NCBI GenBank assembly: GCA_963969595.1
Contig: OZ018412.1
Location: forward strand, 8,186,501 to 8,250,500
Reading direction: 5' to 3'
Source of the DNA: Neckera pumila
Taxonomy: Eukaryota; Streptophyta; Bryopsida; Hypnales; Neckeraceae
DNA: 64,000 nucleotides
The notes beneath the pieces are model-generated. The model was not told the origin of the DNA. It saw only the letters and a program-made list of their open reading frames with translations, and made no database searches. Numbering within the stretch: the first letter of the stretch is position 1; each line of letters starts with the position of its first letter. Below, piece after piece: positions 48,678 to 58,605 of this stretch. The position numbers were made by a program, and so were the translations under genes.

Positions 48678-48939
48678 CCGTAAGGACTCTGTCCTCGGTA
48701 AACAATAATATTATACTCCGTAGCTTATTTAAAATTATTTGTGTACGTGATTCTCGGGGGCCAAACGACTTGTTATTTTTTGAAAAAATAAAAGCATAGG
48801 ATGTATAGTGTTAACTTTATTACTACATTACAACCGTTGGGATTGAAATTTTTAATTCCATAATTAAATTCTTAACAATTTAGTGTTTTGAATCATTGTC
48901 TACTTCATTCTATATCCTATTTTTTTCCTAAATGTTGTA

Positions 48940-49881
48940 TAGTGGGGTACCAATCAAAATGTCGTTTTCGAATTTGCAATGAGAAAAATTTCAATACTAC
49001 CAACTTTGAAAGCCTCCCGAGAGCTCAAAAATTGGTATTTTACCACAAAATTTTTACCACCACAGCATCATCTTTAAGTTAATTATATGTATGACAAATT
49101 TCAAGGCCAAAAAGTTCACCAAAAAAATGTTATTCAAAATCTACCAACATTGGTAGCTGTGGAAATTCTTTCACTGCTGCCAACTTTGACAACCTCCCAA
49201 AGATTGACTTATTTTTTTTTGGCCATGAAATTCTTGGAACAAAAACCTGTTTATGTTAATAAAATATGATAAAAATTTCAAGGCCAAAAGATTAATACAA
49301 AAAAAGATATTAACAATCTACCAACATGTGTCGTCTTGAGAAACAATTGTGAAAATTCATTTCACTACTTCAACTTTGACACCCTCCCAAGGGCTGAAAA
49401 ATTGTTTATTTACTATGAAATCTTTTCCACAAAGTGATTTCTATGTTAATAACATTTGTGACAAGTTTCAAAGCCAAAAAAGTTATACAAAAAAAAATAT
49501 TCAAAAACTACCAAAATGTGTAGCTGTGAAAAATCATTTCACTACTTCCAACTTTGACACCCTCCTAAGGGCTGAAATTTTACTTATTTACCATGAGTTT
49601 TTTTGCACAAGATCCCTTTATGCCAATAACATGTGTGTCAAATTTAAAGGTCAAAAGATTTAGGAAAAAAGGGAAATCCACAATCTACCAACATGTGTAG
49701 TTGTGGGAAACAATGAGGGAAACCATTTCAGTGCTACCAACTTTGACACCCTCCCAACGGTTGAGAACTTGTCTATTTACCATGAAATTTTTGGCACAAC
49801 ATGCTCTTTATGTTAACAAAATTCATGCCAAATTTCAGGGTCAAAAAATTTATACAAAAAAAAAATATTTACAATCTACCA
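48940..49881 (+). repeat. left inverted-repeat arm with five ~185-bp subrepeats
   Basis: Each subrepeat contains CCAACTTTGACACCCTCCCA or a close variant (at about 48988, 49175, 49365, 49548, 49736) followed by an ACCATGAAATTTTT-type stretch, GTTAATAAAATxTGTGACAAATTTCA and AATCTACCAACATGTGTAG. Frames of 60-104 codons run through the subrepeats but encode only repeat sequence. Confidence 0.9.
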
Positions 49882-50891
49882 GTGGCAACGTGTATGTCCT
49901 CCATTTGCCTCAATCAGTGCTTGTAACCTAGAGGGCATAGAATGACATAGTTGAAGGAGCTTTGTACCATCGATTAACCTCCACTCTCTTTCAATAACTA
50001 CCTGCAAGGCATCTAAATTTTTTGGACATATTGGGCTATGTTGCACAGCATCTTTCAAAATCTTCCAAAGGTTCTCAATTGGATTGAGATCGGGAGAATT
50101 TGCAGGCCAATCGAGCTTCTCCAAAAGGTGTGTTTGTCTCCATTCTTTACATAGTTTGCTACAATGGACAGGTGCGCCATCTTCCATGAGCAATCCCTGT
50201 GGCACTCTACTCATAAAATGAAGGAACTCGACATTGTAGACCACTTCAACAAAATCCTTAGTAGAACGTCCATCTTTGGGCATAAAAACAAGTTGTGACT
50301 TTTGCCTTCCAGCAAATGCACCTCAAATCATCAAAGAAGTTCCCCACTCTTAAAAGTTGGAACTATACAACTTAATGAATAGCGCTCATATGCATTTCTC
50401 CAAACATGAACTTGTCTAGAATTTTTTCCAACTTCAAAGGTAGACTCATCTATCCAAACAACTCTCTTCCATTCTTTTACACTCCACCCGCAATACTTTT
50501 GAGCAAATGCCAATCGTTGAGACATGTGACGAGGTGTCAAGAAAGGGTTTTTAATTGCAATTCGACTGAAAATGCCACTCTCATGTAAGGCCCTTCAAAT
50601 AGTCGATTTAGACACTTGAGTAGAACATAAATTAGTGATCTCAGAGAGTGTCGAGCGACGATGAGTTTTTGAGACACGTATAATAGCACGGACATCTCTA
50701 TCACTAAGCTTTTTAGCATGACTTCCAACACAAGGTTTGCACTTATAGGTTCCATCTTCTCTAAATTTCTTCACTACCCTCTGAACTGTTCTAACATAGA
50801 CTCCAACAATAGCTGCAATGTCAAATCCTGTCTTCCTTGCCTCACTCAAACCTACTATGCGAGCACAAGTTTCATCTGAAATAGCCATCAC
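49876..50891 (-). pseudogene. Tc1-family transposase (DD34E), two nonsense codons and one frameshift
   Basis: The N-terminal helix-turn-helix part (50891-50595: SDETCARIVGLSEARKTG, then TVQRVVKKFREDG) is followed in frame, after a TGA at 50595-50597, by RALHESGIFSR and the first catalytic aspartate in WIDESTF (within 50540-50331). A one-base frame change near 50335 and a TGA at 50323-50325, where tryptophan is usual, precede the last part (50283-49876) with the second aspartate in MEDGAPVH and the glutamate in SPDLNPIENLW. Thirty-four residues separate these two, giving DD34E. It ends GGHTRCHW, with the stop codon inside the left arm. All three catalytic positions survive, so loss of activity is recent. 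Confidence 0.9.
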
Positions 50892-50934
50892 TCAATGACC
50901 ATGATTTAGCCTTCACTTAATTACCATGATCCAG

Positions 50935-51340
50935 CCTCACTCATTGAGCATATATATAACCTCACTCAGTCACATACCCTCAATCATTCAGAATGATCCA
51001 ACCTTATTCACTGAGCATATATATAACCTCACTCAGTCACATACCCTCAATCACTCAGCATGATCCAACCTTATTCACCACATGCATAATCTCACTTAGT
51101 TATAAAAAAAACCTCACGTACCCTCAATCACTCACCATCATCTAGCCTCATAGCCTTCACTCATTCACCAAACCTCACCAGTCACCACATGTAAGTTATA
51201 ACCTCACTCACTCTTAAAGAAAATCTCACATAACTCCATATATCCTCAGTCACTCATCCCATGCCTCATCCACTCAGTTATCACATAGCCTAGACTTGCT
51301 CAGTTAACTCATCTTTCATGCACTCAATCACTCATGTTCA
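50935..51340 (+). repeat. short direct repeats in the Tc1 element core
   Basis: Two ~65-bp copies of GAGCATATATATAACCTCACTCAGTCACATAC... (about 50945 and 51008) are followed by looser CCTCACTCA/CTCAATCACTCA repeats to about 51340. They lie upstream of the transposase start and might hold promoter or protein-binding sites. Confidence 0.6.
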
Positions 51341-51679
51341 CAAAGTTTCAATCTTGTGCTTAGAAAATAATCACCCATCACTTGCTTCTCTCATCATCCC
51401 ACATCCCACCTCCTATAATACTCTATTGTAAATGCAAGCATTCTTATTGAGAGGAAAAAGCTTCTTCATGCATGTATGGTCTCCAATTTTAAAACAAGTG
51501 CATTCTTTGAGATGTGACAAGTGCACACAACTAGATTTGGCTATCCTTGATTTTATTGAGAAGCATTTATGGTTAGAGATTGCATCATCTGGAGAATTTC
51601 AATCTAGAAGCATGAGTGTCTAACATACTTCAACAATTTCAATGTCTTTAATAAAATGTATCTCACAACTACACATGTT

Positions 51680-52621
51680 GGTAGATTGTAAATATTTTTT
51701 TTTTGTATAAATTTTTTGACCCTGAAATTTGGCATGAATTTTGTTAACATAAAGAGCATGTTGTGCCAAAAATTTCATGGTAAATAGACAAGTTCTCAAC
51801 CGTTGGGAGGGTGTCAAAGTTGGTAGCACTGAAATGGTTTCCCTCATTGTTTCCCACAACTACACATGTTGGTAGATTGTGGATTTCCCTTTTTTCCTAA
51901 ATCTTTTGACCTTTAAATTTGACACACATGTTATTGGCATAAAGGGTATCTTGTGCAAAAAAACTCATGGTAAATAAGTAAAATTTCAGCCCTTAGGAGG
52001 GTGTCAAAGTTGGAAGTAGTGAAATGATTTTTCACAGCTACACATTTTGGTAGTTTTTGAATATTTTTTTTTGTATAACTTTTTTGGCTTTGAAACTTGT
52101 CACAAATGTTATTAACATAGAAATCAATTTGTGGAAAAGATTTCATAGTAAATAAACAATTTTTCAGCCCTTGGGAGGGTGTCAAAGTTGAAGTAGTGAA
52201 ATGAATTTTCACAATTGTTTCTCAAGACGACACATGTTGGTAGATTGTTAATATCTTTTTTTGTATTAATCTTTTGGCCTTGAAATTTTTATCATATTTT
52301 ATTAACATAAACAGGTTTTTGTTCCAAGAATTTCATGGCCAAAAAAAAAAAAGTCAATCTTTGGGAGGTTGTCAAAGTTGGCAGCAGTGAAAGAATTTCC
52401 ACAGCTACCAATGTTGGTAGATTTTGAATAACATTTTTTTGGTGAACTTTTTGGCCTTGAAATTTGTCATACATATAATTAACTTAAAGATGATGCTGTG
52501 GTGGTAAAAATTTTGTGGTAAAATACCAATTTTTGAGCTCTCGGGAGGCTTTCAAAGTTGGCAGTACTGAAATTTTTCTCACTGCGAATTCGAAAACGAC
52601 ATTTTGATTGGTACCCCACTG
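51680..52621 (-). repeat. right inverted-repeat arm with five ~185-bp subrepeats
   Basis: Reverse complement of 48940-49881, same length and same subrepeat order, with few differences visible by eye. The near-identity suggests recent transposition or gene conversion between arms. Confidence 0.9.
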
Positions 52622-52980
52622 TACAATTCCAAATGATCTAAAATTTTTCAAGCATGTAGCCAATTTGCTTTGAAGATGAATCCAAGGAGTAACTACCATT
52701 TTGGACAATTTTCATTGGAATGTGACCTTGTGAAGTGCAGCTGCTTGGTTTTTCGGAGGGCCAAAAAATAGTTTTTTGTCAATTCAAATGCCATTATCTT
52801 GCAATCTACTCAGTGGAAAATTTTGAAATTTTTTCTATATATTCTCAAACAAGCTAACTACAAGATCCTTTGGTTACATGTATCCAAGAATGTTTGCTTT
52901 ATAAAATTTGGTACTTGTACTAGAAATGGCAGTTTTGGAATGTTTTGGTGAAAACATAGTCTCTGACCTTTAGGGATTAA

Positions 52981-54964
52981 CCCTTTACGTACTAAGAAGA
53001 CTAAATTGGGCCTTATGTTGTTTTTTAAGCAATTTTGAAGAGCTTATAAGGGATCTTTTATTTATTCTAATAATCATTCATTTAAACCAATGCATGAAAT
53101 GTTCTTCACTCAAACTAATGATGTATAAATTCTTCCATTAGACTATACTTTCTATAATATGATCAATCAAAATCCGCAACTTAAAATCATGAATTTTGAG
53201 TACGTAAAGGATTGATTGGCAACCCCACCTAACTGATCCGCACTATACTCTAGGACCACCATTGTAATTTACCAACATCCATCCATCCAATTATTTGATC
53301 CTTGGTCACTTGGTGCAAGCCAGGTTGATTGCCTGCGTGCCTGCCCATCCTCTTGGAGAGAAAGCCCACGAAGCTTATCATTGCCAAAGTAAGCTCAATG
53401 CTACAATATAATTGTTGTTATTTGGATATAGTCTAATATCAACATTGCAATACTATGTTGATATGTATCTTTATGCAATATTGATAAATATCCTAGTTCT
53501 ACAATCCAACACTAGTTTTGTTTGTTGCAATATGACAAAACGTAGAATATTTCAGCAATTCATTTCTACATAATAAATATAATCTATACTTATTAAATTA
53601 CCCTAATTATATCTAGATAAAAAAAATCACATGAAGGCTAAGACAAAAGGAGTATACCTTGTACAAATGTTATGAAAAATTCAAAGCTTATACAATGAAC
53701 AAAAAATATGATTGGTCCAAAAATACAAATATCAGTAGAATTTATTGAATGCAATCTTAACAATGTCAACATTTCATTAATTGGTATGCTTTCATCTTCC
53801 AATAAAAACATGTAAGAGAAACTATCAAAATTCTAAGTGAACATTTGTGTCACCATTTCTATGAACAAACTAAATACTTCAACATCAAGACCATCATCAT
53901 GATATGCATAAGCATGAACATCGACAAAATAACACTATTATGCTTGAGGATGGTTGCAAGAAAGATCGACAGGTTTTGTAGCGTTTTTCAAAGTATCCAC
54001 TCTTTTGAGGGGACTTTGGGAGTATTGTATAATTAGAAAAACATTTTAAAAAAAATGTACAAAAAATGTTTCATGTATACACCTTTAAGAAGAAGGTACC
54101 CTAGAAAGGAGTATAGACAAATTCTCTAGGTAAGAGAACTAGAAAATCTCATGAAAAGTGCAAAATATTATAAGTACAGACATTCACATTTAGTTTGAAA
54201 AAAATAGGAAAAGCAACTTTAAGGAAAAATAAAAATTGTCCATTTTGGGGAACTTTATGATGAAGAGATTTCACCAAAATAATGATCTTAAAACCATCTT
54301 CAATGTTCAGAAATGCTCAAAGGAGCCCTATTAGCACGTCAATAAAAACCTCTAAACTGCAAAGTGTGACAAATTAGCTGAATTCCAAATTAATTAGAAA
54401 AGTCTTTTTCTAAATTTCTGAAAAATAAGGGTTCTAATAACTATAAAGTTTTTCATCTTCAAATAAACATTCCAAGCACATTGGCTTCACCCTCCAAAAG
54501 CTATAGCCGTTTACAACTTCGTCACTTCCATTGTGATGCCAAATAGTATTAATCTCTCTGGCGTTCACCCTTGACTCCTTGAGCAACTAAATATGTACAT
54601 TTGTGCAAGTACAAATATATTGAAAGCAAATTATTGACCATTTCACTATGAAGTCATATACCAAAATTAAATACAAATCTTTTCTATACAAGACCATAAT
54701 TTCTTCAATACAGAGTGATAGAAGAAGACCATACTTGAACAAAAACATTAATCAAATATTAATCATTCAAGGGAGTTAGTAGCTAAAAAAATTAATTAAC
54801 TAAACATTACTACTGATGCTTACTTTTCCAAGAGATATAATTTCTAATTTCAAATACAGTTTAGAAGAGGGTCATGTACAGTAAGTTGAATGAACCCAAA
54901 GATAAAAAATGAATTATTTGGCAAAATAAAAGCACTATTAAACTTAAGATCATAAGCATTATCA
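52981..54964. other. AT-rich region, nothing recognised
   Basis: No gene, RNA or clear repeat is seen between the end of MITE P5 and the decayed end of the TPR array. In the first duplicated segment this stretch is missing, because P3 is joined directly to TPR sequence. Confidence 0.5.
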
Positions 54965-57900
54965 TTGTCCGCTCAATATGTAAACACGTGCCTAACATTC
55001 CTTTAACTTCTCCATAACTCTTTATAGTGAAAGAATCATCAACCTTATTTAAGACCTCAATTAGCCCATCATTCTTTAAACCTCCCCACGCATCTTCAAC
55101 GTCCAAGCATCATTAGGCTCAAGCTCATCGGCCTTGTTCAAGTCCTCCAATGCATTTGCATACTTGCCCATGATTTTCTTAATTGCTCCATGGCTCTTTA
55201 ATGTGAAAGCAACATTAGGGTCAAGTTCATTGGCCTTGTTCAAGTCCTCCAACGCATCTGCATACTTGCCCATCATTCTCTTAACTTCCCCACGATTGCT
55301 TAATATTGAAGCATCTTTAGGCTCAAGCTCATTGGCCTTGTTCAAGTCCTCCAACGCATCTGCATACTTGTCCATCATTCTCTTAACATTCCCACGACTG
55401 CTCAATGTCCCAGCCTCATTTGGCCTAAGCTCATTGGCCTTATCCAAGTTTTCCAACGCATCTGCATACTTGCCCATCAATCTCTTAACATCCCCACGAT
55501 TTTTCAATGTCCAAGCGTCATTAGGCTTGACTTCATTGGCCTTGTTCAAGTCCTTCAACGCATCTGCATACTTGCTCATCATTCTCTTAATTGCCCCACG
55601 ATGCTTCAATGTCCAAGAAACATTAGTTTCAAGTTCATTAGCCTTGTTCAAGTCCTCCAATGCATCTGCATACTTGCCCATGATTCTCTTAACTTCCCCA
55701 AGGCTCTTTAATGTGAAAGCAACAATAGGGTCAAGTTTATCAGCCTTGTTCAAGTCCACCAATGCATTTGAATACTTGCCCATCATTCTCTTAATTGCCC
55801 CACAATTGCTTAATGTGAAAGCATTATTTGACTCAAGTTCATCAGCCTTGTTCAAGTCCACCAATGCATCTGCACACTTGCCCATCATTCTCTTAATTGC
55901 CCCACGATTCTTCAATGTCCAAGTATCATTCGCCTCAAGTTCATCAGCCTTACTGAAGTCCACCAATGCATTTGCATACTTGCCCATCATTCTTTTAACT
56001 TCCCCACGATTCTTCAACGTCCAAGCAACATTAGGTTCAAGTCCATTAGCCTTGTTCAAGTCCTCCAATGCATCTGCATACTTGCCCATGATTTTCTCAA
56101 TTGCTCCACGGCTCTTTAATGTGAAAGCAACATTAGGGTCAAGTTCATTGGCCTTGTTCAAGTCCTCCAATGCATCTGCATACTTGCCCATCATTCTCTT
56201 AACTTCTCTACGGCTGCTCAATATCCAAGCATCATTTGCCTCAAGTTCATCAGCCTTACTGAAGTCCACCAATGCATCTGCATTTTTGTCCATCTCTCTT
56301 TTAACTTCCCCAAGATTCTTCAACGTCCAAGCATCATTCGGCTCAAGTTCATCAGCCTTGTTCAAGTCCTCCAATGCATTTGCATACTTGCCCATCAATC
56401 TCTTAACTTCTCCACGACTGCTCAATGTCCAAGCATCATTAGGCTTGAGTTCATTAGCCTTATCGAAGTCCTCTAAGGCATCTGCATACTTGCCCATCTT
56501 TTACTTAACTACCCTACAAGTCTACAATATCGAAGCACCATTAGCTGAAGTTCATCAACCTTGTTTAAGACATCAATGCATCTAAATACTTCCCATCATT
56601 CCCTTGAATTACCAACGAATCCTCAAAGTGATAACTATACTAGGAAAATGATTGTCAATCTTGTGAATATCCTCCCATTTGATATCTTTAACCTTATTGT
56701 AAGGTCAAATTTTGTTTCTACTTGTTTTTTTTCAAAAGAGTCTTAAAATACAATTTGTGCAACAAATTAATTTCCATCTAGAAGTAATTAGACAAATGTT
56801 GCACCTATGATTGTTTAGCATGAAGTCGCATTCAAATCTAAAGTACATTTGGAACAAAAATCTTATTTAACCAAAGTATGAAATAAAATCACATTAATTT
56901 CGAGATTTGCAGACTACTTTAATAGAAATCTTGGAGTTTTCACTAGGGAGTTGAAAGTGTACCTTGAATGTCACAGAGGTATCTGCAATTTCCAAAGTAC
57001 CAAAGTTACTTTCAAAATTTGACAATGATTGCATACTACAAAGCCCTTAAATGTATCTAAAAACACAACCATTTGGACTTAAAAGTGTCATGGTACATAT
57101 TTCAACTTGTTTGTCATTAGACAACAAGCAATAGTATTATGCACTACAATACGCTACATTTGAAGAATAAAATAAAATTTTTAATAACATTTGACATGGA
57201 TATCATGCATTTATGTCAACAACAATTAAAAACTATGACCAAATGTTTTAGAAACAAGACAAGTAAAATCTTTAGAGATTCAAAGCCTTAAAAATCCAAA
57301 TACCAACTTGTCTTTAGTACATACTTTACATACTTCAATTCTTGACAAATGGCATCAAAAGTCAAACGACTTTTTGGCTTCGAATTCCAACATTTTTCAA
57401 TCAAAGCTCTCAATTGAAAAGGACATTGAGCAGGTAGCTTTGGACGATCACCCTCCAACATCATTGCCTTCATCTTCTTTGGGTTGTCAATGTCCCCAAA
57501 AGGCAATTCTCCAGTCAATATTTCAAAGCACACCATTGCAAAGCTGTAGATATTACATTTAAGAGGATGCTTTGGTACCAATGACTGATTGCTTGTTCCA
57601 ACATTCATTTCATTGTCTGTGCTTTGAAGTCGGATCAACTTTGGTGCCATGTAATTGTTGCTTCCAACATTCATTGTTTGCTCTGTGTTTGTAGTGCTGC
57701 TTTTCTTGACTTTGGATACATTAAAGTCATCCACCTTGGCTTCTATATATTCCAAATCCATACCTGGTGTCTTTACACTTTTGACAAGAATGTTCAACGA
57801 CTTCAAGTCCCTATGCACAACTCCTAGCTCGTGAAGGTACTTTCCCCCTTCCGCTATTTGGTGCATTAGATCAATTGCTTCCCAAATATTGAAAGGAGGA

Positions 57901-58605
57901 GAATCAAGATTCACTTCGACTCTTTGTTCAATCTAACTAAGGAGGTCTCCATCCATCAACTCCATGAAAATAGAACATTTTTGCCTCTCTTGTGTGTAAC
58001 AAAACATAGATGTAATGTTGAGATGGCACAATCCTGCAAGAATCTTCACTTCTTTGTTGAAGTTTGGGTTATCTTTTCCACAAAAAAACTTTAGTGCAAC
58101 TTTCATTCCCAACCACATGGCTTTGAATACAGTAGCTCAAGCCCCTCTTCCAATTGGCTCCTTTTCTTTTACCTTTTTAGAAACACTTCTCAAGAAAGCC
58201 AAATATTGAGAATCCCATTTTGATTTGAGTGAAGGTCTGCTTAGCACCGTGGCCACCCTCAAAAGTCTGTGATACAAATAGCTTGCCAAATCCTCCTCAT
58301 CTCCATGCAATGAAGGCAAAGTCAATGAAATTTTTGTCAAGAGAGCTTCTTTGTCCACAAAGGTCTTTGTTTTCACCACTTCATTGACATCCTTGCTCAT
58401 GTCTACCACTTGATTCAAGTTCAAACCTCTGGATGCTCTACATTTCTTAGAGAAGGCAGCTCAGCACAACTCCAAATGAAATCCCATAGATGAAACAAAC
58501 TCCGACGTGTTTGTCAATGTCACTGCAACTGGTACCCATGCATCTTGGCTACACCCTTTGATGTATCTTTTGATTTCAGTAGCAAACAGAAGGAGTAGCT
58601 TGAAG
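54965..58605 (-). pseudogene. kinase-TPR gene, second copy, broken kinase and 14-unit TPR array
   Basis: Paralogue of the gene at 23310-26375. The kinase is in pieces on different frames: 58424-58137 (linker and GRGA loop), 58118-57933 (MWLGMKVALKFFCGK), and 57914-57288 (HRDLKSLN, DFN instead of DFG, MAPKL in place of MAPEL). The 5' part is cut at about 58605 by the gypsy fragment, so the helical N-terminus is mostly lost. In contrast the TPR array at 56497-55076 is fully open for 473 codons (about 14 units of 34 residues), with a further decayed unit near 55080-54965. The open array may reflect repeat homogenisation, not selection. Confidence 0.8.
55076..56497 (-). repeat. 102-bp TPR-coding tandem repeat, about 14 units
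   Basis: Direct 102-bp units encoding 34-residue TPRs, each with MGKYADALEDLNKA-type helix A/B sequence and LEPNDAWTLKNRGEVKRM-type linker. The complementary strand is also open over the whole length because the unit lacks stops in that frame. Confidence 0.92.

Larger units (their letters stand above)
44323..48765. mobile_element. 4.4-kb insertion carrying host-gene fragments (possible Pack-type element)
   Basis: Inserted into P5: the MITE reads CAATTTTTATTAT then GGGCCCCGTTGGAA here, where P3 continues directly (near 22880). The right edge is near GGGGGCCAAACGACTTGTTAT. Flanks share TTAT or, with one mismatch, TTATTAT/TTGTTAT, so the duplication length is unclear and matching inverted termini were not proven. 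The left end resembles PIF/Harbinger-type GGGCC ends. Inside, on the minus strand, are pieces of a JMJ31-like gene and of a WD40/TFIIIC-like gene, plus unrecognised frames (44309-44776, 47324-47542). A short ACCCTAAACCCTAAAC tract lies at 47320-47342. An alternative is filler DNA captured at break repair. Confidence 0.55.
48940..52621 (-). mobile_element. Tc1-like (DD34E) transposon with 0.94-kb inverted repeats
   Basis: 3,682 bp flanked by TA at 48938-48939 and 52622-52623. Termini are TAGTGGGGTACCAATC on the left and CAGTGGGGTACCAATC on the right (minus strand), the usual CAGT-type Tc1/mariner end with one C-to-T change. The uninterrupted site is in P3 near 23038 (TTGTATAGTTCC). Long arms (48940-49881 and about 51680-52621) flank a 1.8-kb core with a minus-strand transposase pseudogene, a tandem repeat (50935-51075) and a short plus-strand frame (51432-51623) of unknown meaning. 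Confidence 0.9.
43907..52976 (+). mobile_element. TTAA-type MITE, copy P5, split by two large insertions
   Basis: Left end CCCCTAAAGGATCAAACG, with the flanking TTAA mutated to TAAA. Right end GACCTTTAGGGATTAA, with TTAA at 52977-52980. The MITE sequence is in three pieces: about 43907-44322, 48766-48939 and 52622-52976. Together they match P3 and P1. The gaps hold a 4.4-kb block and a Tc1-like transposon. Confidence 0.85.

Noticed and set aside
49087..49931. Four or five 60-104-codon frames in each Tc1 arm (MYDKFQGQK..., MKIHFTTS...)
   Set aside because: They are the same subrepeat translated several times and mirrored in the other arm. No conserved protein is evident.
55134..56585. 483-codon open frame on the plus strand opposite the TPR array
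   Set aside because: It is the complement of the 102-bp repeat. The unit lacks stops in that frame, and the translation (repeated SSNASAYLPIILLTSPR) is a repeat shadow. The minus strand has the TPR consensus.
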